This document shows positions 33,666 to 42,465 of a stretch of DNA of 64,000 bases, piece after piece. The notes under the pieces were generated by a model. The model saw only the letters and a program-made list of their open reading frames with translations. It made no database searches and was not told where the DNA came from. Origin of the DNA: Geodermatophilaceae bacterium URHA0031 (GTDB lineage: Bacteria > Actinomycetota > Actinomycetes > Mycobacteriales > Geodermatophilaceae). The translations under genes and the position numbers were made by a program. The stretch is from NCBI GenBank assembly GCA_000620205.1, contig JHVP01000004.1, forward strand, positions 434,001-498,000, read 5' to 3'. Positions within the stretch are counted from its first letter, which is position 1. Every line of letters begins with the position of its first letter.

Positions 33666-35510
33666 GTGATCGCCGTGGATGCCGTGCTCGACCGAGCAGG
33701 ACTGACCAACAGCCGGGTCCGCGGGTACGTGCGGCACTGGTTCGAGCTGACCGGCGCCGAGCGGATCGAGGTGGTCAACGCCTCCGACGACGGACGGCTC
33801 ATCCAGGAGGCACTGGCCGCAGGTGAGCTCTCCCCCGCCGGAGAGGGCCGCTACTACTCCCGGAGCCACCCGAAGGACACCGCGCGGTCGGAGGAGCGCA
33901 CCGTCGTCGCCACGAGCGACCCCGCCGACGCCGGCGTCTACAACAACTGGCGCCCGGCGGCGGAGATGAAGCCGCTGCTCGAGGAGCGGATGCGGGGCGC
34001 CTCGGCCGGCAAGACCATGTACGTCGTCCCCTACCTGATGGCACCGCCCGGTTCCCCTCTCGCCGGCTACGCGACCGGCGTGGAGCTCACCGACGCCCGC
34101 ACCGTGGTCCTGCACATGATCCGCATGGCGCGGGTCGGCGTGGAGCACGTCAACGACCTCGCCGACCCGGGCAGCTTCGTCCGCGGCGTGCACGTCACCG
34201 GTGACCTGGAGAAGCTGGAGCAGGGGACGCCGGCGGACGAGCGCTACTTCGTCACCGTCGCCGACGAGCGGACGATCCTGCACTACGGGTCCTCCTACGG
34301 CGGCAATGCGCTGCTCGGGAAGATCGCGCACGGCTTGCGTCAGGCGGCCTACGACGGCTGGTCCTCAGGACAGTTCCTCGCCGAGCAGTTCCTGCTGCTG
34401 GGCATCACCGACAAGGAGACCGGCCGCACCTACCACGTCTGCGGCGGCATGCCGAGTGCCTCGGGCAAGACCAACCTGGCCATGACGCTCGCCCCCGACG
34501 CCCTCGGTGACCGCTACCGCGTCGACTTCTACGGCGACGACATCGCCTGGCTCCGCGTCGACCCGCAGGACGGCCGGATCTACGCGATCAACCCCGAGTT
34601 CGGCGTCTTCGGCGTCGCCAAGGACACCAACGAGGACACCAACCCGACCGCGGTCGCCGCGATCGCTCCCGGCACCGGCACGATCTTCACCAACGTCGCT
34701 TACAACGCCGACACCCAGGACGTGTGGTGGGAGGGGAAGACGCCGCAGCCACCGGCCGACGTCACGGGCTGGCGGGACTGGACCGGTGCGCTGGTCTCCG
34801 AGCGGCCGGAAGGCAGCGATGTCTCTCCGTGGGCTCACCCGAACAGCCGGTTCACCACCACCTTGGCCAACGTGCCGAACATCGCGCCGGACTACGAGAG
34901 GCCGCAGGGCGTGCCGATCGACGCGATCATCTTCGGCGGGCGCACGCGTGACCGCGAGCCGCTCGTGCGCGCGATCACCGACCTCGCAGAAGGGGTGTAC
35001 GACGGCCTGACGCTGGGCGCCGAGGCGACGTTCGCCGCTGAGGGCACCGAGGGCGTGCTGCGCTACGACCCCATGTCGATGCGCCCGTTCATGGCCGTAC
35101 CGGAGGGGCGCTACGCCGCACTGTGGCTGGGGATCATCGGCTCGGCGACGGAGAAGCCGCTGTTCGCCCACGTCAACTGGTTCCAGCGCGATCCCGAGGA
35201 CGGCCACTTCCTGTGGCCGGGGTACCGCGACAACTTGCGGGCCCTGCTCTGGCTGATGCAGCTCAAGGCCGGTGAGGTCAGCGGCACCGCGACGCCGGTC
35301 GGCATCGTGCCCACACCGGAGGAGCTGGACCTGCGCGGCATGGAGATCCCTTCCGAAGACCTCGCACGGCTCCTCACCATCGACACCGCCCGCTGGAAGC
35401 AGGAGATGACCCACCGGGAGGAGCACTTGAGCGCCTTCGGTGGCCTGCCGGAGGAGATCTGGGCGGCACATCGCCGCGTCACCCAGGCCCTGGAGTCCGG
35501 GTCGCCGTGA
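33666..35510 (+). CDS. pckG: Phosphoenolpyruvate carboxykinase (GTP)
   Basis: 614 residues, normal for GTP-type PEPCK. NNWRPAAEMKPLLEERMRGA near the N-terminus, SYGGNALLGKIAHGLR (PEP/metal site) and GDDIAWLR (kinase-2) are clear, and NPEFGVFGVAKDTNEDTNP and NWFQRDPEDGHFLWPGY are family blocks. It interconverts oxaloacetate and PEP with GTP. The kinase-1 loop reads MPSASGKTN; the usual motif is FPSACGKTN, so the reactive cysteine is serine here. Start is GTG 33666 (GTG 33675 and 33681 are alternatives). It stands alone among island scars, and may be a second, divergent copy. Confidence 0.95.
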   Translation: MIAVDAVLDRAGLTNSRVRGYVRHWFELTGAERIEVVNASDDGRLIQEALAAGELSPAGEGRYYSRSHPKDTARSEERTVVATSDPADAGVYNNWRPAAEMKPLLEERMRGASAGKTMYVVPYLMAPPGSPLAGYATGVELTDARTVVLHMIRMARVGVEHVNDLADPGSFVRGVHVTGDLEKLEQGTPADERYFVTVADERTILHYGSSYGGNALLGKIAHGLRQAAYDGWSSGQFLAEQFLLLGITDKETGRTYHVCGGMPSASGKTNLAMTLAPDALGDRYRVDFYGDDIAWLRVDPQDGRIYAINPEFGVFGVAKDTNEDTNPTAVAAIAPGTGTIFTNVAYNADTQDVWWEGKTPQPPADVTGWRDWTGALVSERPEGSDVSPWAHPNSRFTTTLANVPNIAPDYERPQGVPIDAIIFGGRTRDREPLVRAITDLAEGVYDGLTLGAEATFAAEGTEGVLRYDPMSMRPFMAVPEGRYAALWLGIIGSATEKPLFAHVNWFQRDPEDGHFLWPGYRDNLRALLWLMQLKAGEVSGTATPVGIVPTPEELDLRGMEIPSEDLARLLTIDTARWKQEMTHREEHLSAFGGLPEEIWAAHRRVTQALESGSP

Positions 35511-35828
35511 CCGTCGGCCCCGCCCCGCGCTTCGCCCCGGCCCGGCCCCCACCGGCTCGCCGTGCCAGGCTCCGGGCATGGCTTTCGACCTGCGGCCGCG
35601 GCGAGTGCAGGCTTTGCATGAAGTCAGGAAGCAGCGATGTGCTCGACTGGACAAGGGCGCCACAGCGCCGGGCACCTGCCATGGCGAGTCGTCAACAGCA
35701 CGGGGCGTCATGCGCAGGGCCATGGGCGGAACTGTGTGAACTCCGCAACCGGGTGAGCGGGCCGTGGGGGACGCGCTCGAGCGAGCCCGAGGCCCTTCGA
35801 GGCCTTCCCGACGCGGCGCCCGGAAGGG
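35511..35828. other. Intergenic region after pckG
   Basis: 318 bases. The first part is C-rich low-complexity sequence; no terminator hairpin with clear loop, promoter or ORF stands out. Confidence 0.3.
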
Positions 35829-36203
35829 ATGGTCGCCCGCATGCTCGAGGACGAGCAGTTCGGTGATCCCCACGTGCATGCCCAGAGCATCGTCACGGAC
35901 CGGGGACAGCTCCGGGCGGCGCTGACGCGGGCTCTCGGCCGCGCGCCGACGCTGCCGGCCACCGTGGTGACCGCCTGCCGGCAGCGGCGGCCGGTCGCCA
36001 TGACGTCGGTGTTGCCCGAGCGGGTGACCTGCCTGGCATGCCGTGAGGCAGCGCGTGAGGCGCACCTGCGCGCGGCCGAGGCCCTCGAAGCCCTCGAAGC
36101 CCTGGAAGCCCTGCAAGGGCTACCGACCGCGAATTCCGAGCACTTCCGGCAGACCCGGCGGCGAGCCCTCGAACACCGGGATCTGGCACGTCGCCTGGGC
36201 TGA
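35829..36203 (+). CDS. Small hypothetical protein with CxxC motif and Ala-Leu-Glu repeat
   Basis: 124 residues, or 120 from the next ATG at 35841. LPERVTCLACREAAREAHLR carries a single CxxC, then AEALEALEALEALQGL encoded by four near-identical 9-base units (36081-36116), likely one helix. The ending EHFRQTRRRALEHRDLARRL is helical and basic. No family recognised. The ribosome site GGAAGGG is poorly spaced for either start, so coding is probable but not certain. Confidence 0.5.
   Translation: MVARMLEDEQFGDPHVHAQSIVTDRGQLRAALTRALGRAPTLPATVVTACRQRRPVAMTSVLPERVTCLACREAAREAHLRAAEALEALEALEALQGLPTANSEHFRQTRRRALEHRDLARRLG
36081..36116 (+). repeat. Four tandem 9-base units
   Basis: Units are GCCCTCGAA, GCCCTCGAA, GCCCTGGAA and GCCCTGCAA, within the small hypothetical gene. 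In-frame copy-number change would lengthen or shorten an Ala-Leu-Glu helix without breaking the frame. Confidence 0.8.
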
Positions 36204-36567
36204 GTTCGGCTCGACGCCGGCTGCGCCCGGGTCCGACGAGATCGATCAAGCGCCGGCCGTTGCCTGACCTCCCGCGCCCATGATTGGGAAGTGACGGCTT
36301 CACCGCGGGACATCACTCCCCCGTCGGCGGCGCGGGACACCCGGGCCGCATCTCAGGTGACTCGTCAGATCTCCTGCGATCAGCAGCTGACACGATCATC
36401 GCCAAGGCCGAGTGGCGCTGATCGATGGCCTTGGGCTGGCGGGCCTGCATGACGACCACGTCGGGGAGCGGCCGGGCATGTGGACGGGGCGACCTCCGAC
36501 GCGGGACCCTGCCCTGACATCGGTGTGGTGCTGACCCGCACGCCCTCGACCGGAGGCCCGATCGCCC
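36204..36567. other. Intergenic region before the acyl-CoA ligase
   Basis: 364 bases with no convincing ORF, RNA or repeat. It should contain the ligase promoter, but no consensus element is clear. Confidence 0.3.
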
Positions 36568-38181
36568 GTGGACCCGACGTTCTCCCCCAGCACCGCCGCC
36601 GCGGTGGGCCGCGCCCGCCAGCACTCGGTCGGCGACCTGCTGCACCGCACCGCCCGACGCCATCCGGACAAGCTCGCCGTCGTCGCCGGGGACCTGCGCG
36701 TCACCTACGCCGAGTTCGACGCCGCGGTGAACCGGGCGGCGCACGCCCTGGCCGACCGCGGCCTGGGCAAGGGTGACCGGCTGGCGCTGCTGTCGCACAA
36801 CTGCTGGCAGTTCGCCGTCCTGGCGTTCGCCACCGCGAAGCTGGGCGTGGTGCTCGTTCCGGTCAACTTCATGCTGGGCCCGGAGGAGATCGCGTTCATC
36901 CTGCGGCACTCCGGGGCGAGCGGGATCGTCGCGGAGGACGCGCTCGCACCCACTGCCGAGCAGGCGCTGGCCGCGACCGGTCACGAGGGTGGCGTGCGTG
37001 GCTGGATCGGGCTCTCCGGCGCGACCCCGGCCGACGGCTGGGAGGACGTCGACCCGTGGTGGACCGACGGCGACGACCGCGCACCCGACGTCCTGGTGGC
37101 CGACGACGACCCGCTCCGGCTGATGTACACGTCGGGCACCGAGTCACGTCCCAAGGGCGTCATGCTCTCCAGCCGGTCGCTGATCAGCCAGTACGTCAGC
37201 TGCATCGTCGACGGCGGGATGAGCGCCGACGACGTCGAGGTGCACGCGCTGCCCATGTACCACTGCGCCCAGCTGGACTGCTTCTTCTCCGTCGACGTCC
37301 ACCTCGGCGCGACGAGCATCATCCTGCCCTCGCCCGAACCGGCCGTGCTGCTCGCCACGATCGAGCGGGAGCAGGTGACCAAGCTCTTCTGCCCGCCCAC
37401 CGTGTGGATCTCGCTGCTGCGGCACCCAGACTTCGACACCACCGACCTCGCCAGCCTGCGCAAGGGCTACTACGGGGCCTCACCGATGCCGGTGGAGGTG
37501 CTGCGGGAGCTGCGCCGGCGGCTGCCGGACGTGCAGCTGTGGAACTTCTACGGCCAGACCGAGATGTCTCCCCTGGCGACGATCCTGCGCCCGCACGAGC
37601 AGGAGGCGAGGGCGGGCTCAGCCGGCCGCGCCGCGCTCAACGTCGAGACGCTGCTGGTCGACGACGACGACGTCCCGGTGCCGCCCGGGACGATCGGGGA
37701 GATCGTGCACCGCAGCCCGCACGCCGCGCTGGGCTACTTCGGCGATGAGGAGAAGACCGCCGAGGCCTTCCGCGGCGGGTGGTTCCACTCCGGCGACCTC
37801 GGGGTGATGACCGAGGACGGCTACCTGTCGGTCGTCGACCGCAAGAAGGACATGATCAAGACCGGCGGGGAGAACGTCGCCAGCCGGGAGGTCGAGGAGG
37901 CCGTCTACGAGCTCGACGGCGTCGCTGAGGTCGCCGTCTTCGGGATCAGCCACCCGTTCTGGGTCGAGGCGGTCACCGCCGTCGTCGTCCCCAAGCCGGG
38001 CTCGACGCTGACCGAGGACGACGTGCACGCGCACGTCCGGGAGCGCCTGGCGGGCTACAAGCGGCCCAAGTACGTCGTGCTCGCCGACGGGCTGCCGAAG
38101 AACCCCAGCGGCAAGATCCTCAAGCGCGAGCTGCGCCAGACCCACGCGGGCCTGGCACAGGACGCTCCGGTCCGGGCCTGA
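36568..38181 (+). CDS. Acyl-CoA ligase (AMP-binding, FadD-type)
   Basis: 537 residues of the ANL superfamily. The ATP loop is MYTSGTESRPKGVM near residue 190 (T in place of the more usual G/T pattern is normal), FYGQTEMSPL is the A5 motif, WFHSGDLGVM holds the ribose-binding Asp, and KDMIKTGGENVASREVEEAV and NPSGKILKREL the C-terminal hinge and catalytic Lys. It activates a carboxylic acid to acyl-AMP and then acyl-CoA; TEMSP and the N-terminus resemble long- or medium-chain fatty acid CoA ligases. GTG start. No pathway partner is adjacent. Confidence 0.92.
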   Translation: MDPTFSPSTAAAVGRARQHSVGDLLHRTARRHPDKLAVVAGDLRVTYAEFDAAVNRAAHALADRGLGKGDRLALLSHNCWQFAVLAFATAKLGVVLVPVNFMLGPEEIAFILRHSGASGIVAEDALAPTAEQALAATGHEGGVRGWIGLSGATPADGWEDVDPWWTDGDDRAPDVLVADDDPLRLMYTSGTESRPKGVMLSSRSLISQYVSCIVDGGMSADDVEVHALPMYHCAQLDCFFSVDVHLGATSIILPSPEPAVLLATIEREQVTKLFCPPTVWISLLRHPDFDTTDLASLRKGYYGASPMPVEVLRELRRRLPDVQLWNFYGQTEMSPLATILRPHEQEARAGSAGRAALNVETLLVDDDDVPVPPGTIGEIVHRSPHAALGYFGDEEKTAEAFRGGWFHSGDLGVMTEDGYLSVVDRKKDMIKTGGENVASREVEEAVYELDGVAEVAVFGISHPFWVEAVTAVVVPKPGSTLTEDDVHAHVRERLAGYKRPKYVVLADGLPKNPSGKILKRELRQTHAGLAQDAPVRA

Positions 38182-38387
38182 CGGTCACGTTGTCGCCGTC
38201 GCCCGCGCGACGGTGCAGTACTGCGGGTCCAGCTCCCGCTCGCTGCCGGAGTCGGCGAGCTGCTCGACCAGAACGACGATGTCCATGGGTGACACCTGCT
38301 CCCGATGGGGTCTCGTCACGGTCCCAGTCGGCGGGGCACTGAGACAGAGCGACGCTCAGCCGTTCACTCGCCCGGGCCCGCGGTCGG

Positions 38388-38789
38388 TCACCGCTTGCCC
38401 TGCTGCACCGACCAGGTGTTGCCGTCCGGGTCGTCGAAGAACACGAAGGTGCCGAAGTCGGCGTCCTGCGGGTCCCGCCCGGGCGTCTGCACGCCTTCGG
38501 CGAAGTGCACCATCCCGCTGTGCTCGATCCCGGCGGCGGTCAGGTGATCGGCCGCCGCGGCGATGTCGGCGACGACGAACTGGCATCCCTTGAGCGGCGC
38601 GCCGGTGGGCAAGCCCCTCCCGAACACGATCGAGCACGCCGAGCCCGGCGGGGTCACCTGCACGACGCGGAAGTGCTCGTTCGGCGCGAAGTCGGTGTCG
38701 ACGGCGAACCCGAGCCTGCCGGTGTAGAACTCCTTCGCCCGGTCGACGTCACCCACCGGGATGACGAGGACCTCCAGCTTCCAGTCCAC
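38388..38789 (-). CDS. VOC family protein (glyoxalase-like)
   Basis: 133 residues with two beta-alpha-beta-beta-beta modules of the vicinal-oxygen-chelate fold: VLVIPVGDVDRAKEFYTGRL opens the first, and FVVADIAAAADHLTAAGIEH and FVFFDDPDGNTWSVQQ the second. Members bind a metal or act as antibiotic-binding proteins. GTG at 38789 has GGAG six bases upstream; the track-style upstream Met would leave it without a ribosome site. Function unassigned. Confidence 0.85.
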   Translation of the reverse strand: MDWKLEVLVIPVGDVDRAKEFYTGRLGFAVDTDFAPNEHFRVVQVTPPGSACSIVFGRGLPTGAPLKGCQFVVADIAAAADHLTAAGIEHSGMVHFAEGVQTPGRDPQDADFGTFVFFDDPDGNTWSVQQGKR

Positions 38790-39071
38790 AGATGTCTCCT
38801 GTCGTCGCGGCACTTGGTCGTCTGACTACTGCACCGAGGGCCCAGCGGGAAGCCCCTCGGCCGAGCCACTGGCCCTCCTCGTCCTCGGCACGGTGCGGGT
38901 CCGCCGAGCCTCACCCGAGCGCCAGTGCACGGAACCGTCCCCGAAGCCCGCAGCCTCACCCCGCCGAACAGGTGGTCGGTGCACAGCGGGCACCTCCACG
39001 ACGAGGACCTTGAGTGGCGGGCGTTGCCGTCCCGGAGCGTGTTGCCGCACCGGTTGCGGTACGGACGGAGA
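38790..39071. other. Gene-free stretch beside a tRNA scar
   Basis: About 280 bases between the VOC gene and the hairpin/tRNA-Pro scar. I see no coding frame or motif; likely island debris. Confidence 0.3.
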
Positions 39072-39102
39072 AGGCGGGTCGCCCGTGCCGGACGACCCGC
39101 CT
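39072..39102. terminator. Perfect 10-bp hairpin beside tRNA-Pro fragment copy 3
   Basis: AGGCGGGTCG (39072-39081) pairs perfectly with CGACCCGCCT (39093-39102) around an 11-base loop. On the minus strand it follows the tRNA fragment at 39118-39160, as a tRNA terminator would. Confidence 0.65.
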
Positions 39103-39117
39103 CTCACCTGCTGTGTC

Positions 39118-39160
39118 CGGCCGACCGGACGTGGACCTGCGACCCCTTGCCCCTCGACCC
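39118..39160 (-). repeat. Proline tRNA (GGG) 3'-half fragment, copy 3 (degenerate)
   Basis: On the minus strand it reads GGCAAGGGGTCGCAGGTCCA then CGTCCGGTCGGCC. The AAGGGGTCGCAGG core is intact; the anticodon loop and the T-loop (TCCACGT) are altered. It directly abuts the broken cupin gene, and the bases between still show GGACGGCTGCTCG seen beside the other copies. Confidence 0.6.
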
Positions 39161-39194
39161 CGAGCAGCCGTCCGCGCAGATCGGCCTTCTCGGA

Positions 39195-39386
39195 CGTGAT
39201 GCGGTTGGAGTCCGGCACCTTCCTGGGCAGGAACACGATGCCGCCCGCGGTCAGTTCGCTCTCCTGGTCATCGGCCCAGATCAGCGCGGTGCTCTTGATC
39301 AACATGAACACCTCGTCCTCGTTGCTGTGCACGCGGTACGGCGGCGCTTCACCCCTGCCGACGTCGAAGCGCCCGACCGTGCTCAT
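39195..39386 (-). pseudogene. Cupin-domain protein truncated at a tRNA scar
   Basis: From ATG 39386 it reads GEAPPYRVHSNEDEVFMLIK, then GGIVFLPRKVPDSNRITSEK, the two beta strands and histidine-bearing turn of a small cupin. After ADL (about 39195) the frame runs into the tRNA-Pro fragment (VEGQGVAG is tRNA sequence translated). Normal relatives continue for 60-90 more residues. The gene therefore lost its 3' half at the scar. It follows the oxidoreductase gene by 50 bases on the same strand. Confidence 0.75.
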
Positions 39387-39436
39387 GACCGTCTCCGTTC
39401 CGGTGGGTTGCTGGTCGTGTCCGGGAGCTGCCCGGG

Positions 39437-40384
39437 TCAGGGCAGGACGACGACCTTGCCGGCGATGCGCCCGGCGTCGGCCTCGGTGTGCAGCGCGGGC
39501 AGCTCCGTCAGCGGGATGCGGCGGGTGGCCTCGACCTGCAGGTCCCCGCTGTCCACGAGGGACACCAGCTCGGTGAGGCGGTCCCGGTTCGGCACCACGA
39601 ACACGGTCGCTGCGCTGACGCCGCGGGCCTCGTCACCGGGGGTGGCCATGAACGCGGTGGTGCTGACGACCTTGCCGCCGTCGCGGACCAGAGCCACGAG
39701 AGCGGTGAACCGGTCGGGGTCGATGGGGGCGAGGTTGAGCAGGACGTCGACCTGCTCGTCGACCGCGCTCAGCACGTCCGTGGTCGTGTGGTCGACGACC
39801 TCGTCGGCTCCCGCCGCACGGACGGCGGCACTGCTGCGCGGGCTCGCGGTCGCCACGACGTGCACGCCGGCCCGCTTGGCCAGTGCGACGGCGTACGTGC
39901 CGACCACTCCCCCTGCGCCGTTGACCATCACCCGCTGTCCGGCGGTCAGCTCGCCGAGGTCGAACAGCGCCTGCCAGGCCGTCAGTGCCACCGACGGCAG
40001 CCCTGCTGCGTCGGGCAGGGGGATCTTCGTGGGGGCCAGGACGAGCGCGTCCGCAGGCGCGGTCACGTACTCCGCCGCGCCCCCGTCCCGCTCCATCGGC
40101 AGGAACCCGATCACCGCGTCCCCCACCTGCAGCCCACCCTCGCCGACGGCCCCGCCGACGCCTTCCCCGAGCGCGTCGACCGTGCCCGAGACGTCGTAAC
40201 CGGGCACGTGCGGCAGCACGACCGGGATGGGCAGGAAACCGCCGCGCATGCCGGCGTCGGCGGCGTTGAACGCCGAGGCCGCCACCCGCACCCGCACCTC
40301 CCCCGCGCCGGGGGCTGGCTGGTCGACGTCCTCGTAGCGCAGGACCTCGGGACCGCCGACCTCGTGGAAACGCACTGCCTTCAT
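39437..40384 (-). CDS. NADP-dependent oxidoreductase (quinone oxidoreductase-like MDR)
   Basis: 315 residues. MKAVRFHEVGGPEVLRYEDV starts the GroES-like domain, GYDVSGTVDALG follows, and VNGAGGVVGTYAVALAKRAG near 150 is the cofactor-binding motif; SGDLQVEATRRIPLTEL and GRIAGKVVVLP close it. No catalytic-zinc cysteines. It probably reduces quinones or enones with NADPH. ATG at 40384 is chosen over one 12 codons earlier, which lacks the family start. It lies between an XRE regulator upstream and the broken cupin downstream. Confidence 0.9.
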   Translation of the reverse strand: MKAVRFHEVGGPEVLRYEDVDQPAPGAGEVRVRVAASAFNAADAGMRGGFLPIPVVLPHVPGYDVSGTVDALGEGVGGAVGEGGLQVGDAVIGFLPMERDGGAAEYVTAPADALVLAPTKIPLPDAAGLPSVALTAWQALFDLGELTAGQRVMVNGAGGVVGTYAVALAKRAGVHVVATASPRSSAAVRAAGADEVVDHTTTDVLSAVDEQVDVLLNLAPIDPDRFTALVALVRDGGKVVSTTAFMATPGDEARGVSAATVFVVPNRDRLTELVSLVDSGDLQVEATRRIPLTELPALHTEADAGRIAGKVVVLP

Positions 40385-40451
40385 CGCTGGACCTGCCTTC
40401 GCTGGGTGCCGTTCGTGCATCGCCGACCCAACGTCGCAGATCCCGGCGGGA

Positions 40452-41306
40452 TCAACCTGGGCCGGATTGGCCCACCTTCACGACCGCCCGCACGTCCGCG
40501 GCGCCGACCACCTCCACCAGCCGGGCTGCGTCACGGGAACCCGGCGCCGCCGTCAGCATGACGGCCGCCAGGTCGTCACCGGGGATCGCGATCAGGTTCC
40601 CGACGAGCGTGAGGGAGTCCCCGTCCGACTGGGTGAACTTCGCGCTGCTCTCGTAGGCCGCCACCGGTCGCGGTGCCCGCCACAGCCCGTCGAACCGCCG
40701 GCTCCGGCCCCGCATCTCGTCCACCAGGGCGGCGAGCGAGGCATCGGCGGAGTAGCGCAGCACCGCAGCTCTCAGCTGGGCCACCAGGACCGCCTCGTGA
40801 CTGCTCGCGTCGGCATCGGACTGCTGGAAGGCAGCGAACGGATGGCAGAAGGAGCGCCAGGCCACGTTCCACTCCCAGCGCTCCCCGGTGAGGTCCCAGT
40901 GCTCCAGGGCCAGGAAGGCGCTGTTGACCGCGATGAGGTTCATCGCGGCGTCGGTGACGATCATCGGGGTGTCGGAGAACCGCTCCAGCAGTCGCGTCGC
41001 GCCTGGGCCGAGCTCGGTGGGCACCTGCCCGTCCGCGGCGGCGTACCCGGCCAGCGCAGAAAGCCGCTCGTAGTCCGCCCGTCCGGCGCCCAGCGCCCGG
41101 GCGATCGCCTTCACCACACCGGCCGAGGGATGGCTCCGGCCCTGTTCCAGCCGGCGGACGTAGTCCGCCGACATGCCGGCGAGCTCACCGAGCTCCTCCC
41201 GCCGCAGGCCGGGCACCCGCCGCCCGCCCACGGGCAGCCCGACGGCCGCGGGGTCCGTGCTCTCCCGGAGATGGCGCACTGCGGCACCGAAGTCGGAACG
41301 GTCCAC
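40452..41306 (-). CDS. XRE family regulator with MmyB-like ligand domain
   Basis: 284 residues. The helix-turn-helix is in GLRREELGELAGMSADYVRR followed by LEQGRSHPSAGV, the standard beginning of this group. The rest is the PAS-like MmyB domain (DTPMIVTDAAMNLIAVNSAF, WRSFCHPFAAF, SAKFTQSDGDSLTL), thought to bind fatty acids. GTG start at 41306. The oxidoreductase gene follows 67 bases downstream on the same strand and is the likely target, together with the former cupin. Confidence 0.9.
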   Translation of the reverse strand: MDRSDFGAAVRHLRESTDPAAVGLPVGGRRVPGLRREELGELAGMSADYVRRLEQGRSHPSAGVVKAIARALGAGRADYERLSALAGYAAADGQVPTELGPGATRLLERFSDTPMIVTDAAMNLIAVNSAFLALEHWDLTGERWEWNVAWRSFCHPFAAFQQSDADASSHEAVLVAQLRAAVLRYSADASLAALVDEMRGRSRRFDGLWRAPRPVAAYESSAKFTQSDGDSLTLVGNLIAIPGDDLAAVMLTAAPGSRDAARLVEVVGAADVRAVVKVGQSGPG

Positions 41307-41475
41307 GGCGCGAGTGTGCCCTGAGGACGTGTCGAGGTGGACTCGCCCGGCCACCTCACCGGCGGAGGTCGCCGGCGGACGTCGGACCGGCGCCAGCAGG
41401 GTGAGCCGACTCCTCGTCACCGCTGCGAGAGCGGGCACCGGAGTCCCGTGCACGAACAACTGCAGCACTGACGGG

Positions 41476-41511
41476 CAGAGGGGCGCCGCCCTGTCGGACG
41501 ACGCCCCTCTG
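41476..41511. terminator. Perfect 10-bp hairpin beside tRNA-Pro fragment copy 4
   Basis: CAGAGGGGCG (41476-41485) pairs with CGCCCCTCTG (41502-41511) around 16 bases. On the minus strand it follows the tRNA fragment at 41524-41560. It also lies upstream of the XRE gene and so insulates it from anything read in from the right. Confidence 0.65.
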
Positions 41512-41523
41512 AGCTGCTCTGTC

Positions 41524-41560
41524 GGGCTGACAGGATGTGACCCTGCGACCCCTTGACCCA
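41524..41560 (-). repeat. Proline tRNA (GGG) 3'-half fragment, copy 4
   Basis: On the minus strand: CTGGGTCAAGGGGTCGCAGG then GTCACATCCTGTCAGCCC. Two G residues of the anticodon loop are missing, while the variable loop, T-arm and acceptor are well kept. Unlike copies 1, 2 and 5 the sequence to its right lacks the conserved adjoining block. Confidence 0.68.
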
Positions 41561-41918
41561 GCCGTCGGCCGCGGGTTCGCGGGGCCCATCCGCTCAGGTC
41601 AACCGGTATGTGCAACAACAGCGAACGATGGCGACCGACCAGAGACGCGGCTCGATGGTGGTCAAGATGGTGGTCAAGAACCACCGCTGCAGCCTGCGCG
41701 TGCGCGTCCCGAGCGTGGACTGCCGGTCGCTGAGCGTGAGGCCCCTCCTCAGTTCACGGTCATCGCGATCACGACGACCCGCACCAACCTGTCCGGGAAG
41801 TACGCCTCAGCGCGGCGACCCGGGGAGCAGACCCGTGACTCCCCCTGGGTCGAACGACCGCCCGCCGGTGCGACGGTCATGAGAGTGGGAGCCAGGCTTT
41901 CGCCTCGGAGGTGATCTC
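41561..41918. other. Gene-free stretch between tRNA scar and DUF2007 gene
   Basis: About 360 bases with no convincing coding frame. A strong ribosome site (GGAGGTGATC at 41907-41916) at the right end belongs to the next gene. Confidence 0.3.
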
Positions 41919-42158
41919 GTGGACGGCGCTCCGGTGCCGGTGGCGGTCGTGGGAAGCCGCGCCGAGGCGGACTTGATCGTCGGGCTGCTGGTCAGTCACG
42001 GCCTTCGTGCGGCCACAGCTACCGATGATGCCGGAGGCCAGGAGCCTCAGTTGCAACAGGACGGCGTGCGGGTTCTCGTCCCCTCGGCCGACGCAGCCAC
42101 AGCGCGTCAGCTCCTCACCGCCGCTGAGGGTGGGGCCGCTCCGGTCACCGAATGCTGA
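41919..42158 (+). CDS. DUF2007-like small protein (putative signal transducing)
   Basis: 79 residues. VPVAVVGSRAEADLIVGLLV followed by SHGLRAATATDD and DGVRVLVPSADAATARQLLT matches the small alpha/beta DUF2007 fold (compare bacterial signal-transducing proteins of PF09413). GTG at 41919 has a near-perfect ribosome site, GGAGGTGATC, two bases upstream of its closest spacing. It is single and lies inside the scarred region; role unknown. Confidence 0.72.
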   Translation: MDGAPVPVAVVGSRAEADLIVGLLVSHGLRAATATDDAGGQEPQLQQDGVRVLVPSADAATARQLLTAAEGGAAPVTEC

Positions 42159-42465
42159 ACTGCACGATCCTCCTGTCCCGACGGCTCGGCGCCTCGCGTC
42201 CTGCCGGAGGCGAGCACGGCCGAACGCCGCGCCACCCGCAGCGCTGCACCGCGCAACTCCGTGCCACCCTTCCGCTCGCTGCCCTGGGCCATCCCCCTTC
42301 GAGGAGTCGCTGACGGGCCCGGGGGTGTTCCGCGGCCGGGAAGAACTGCTGGCCCAGTACTGCGGTGGCCGCGCGGGCACAGCGGCCGCCTGACATCTCG
42401 TCCCGGCCGCCGCAAGGTGCACCTGCGCCGAAGGCGGCACGCCCCCGAGACGTCGGGTGAAGACC

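Noticed and set aside
35708-36340. 210-codon minus-strand frame opposite the CxxC protein
   Set aside because: Arg/Ser-rich product with the repeat read as RASRASRAS, typical of an antisense shadow.
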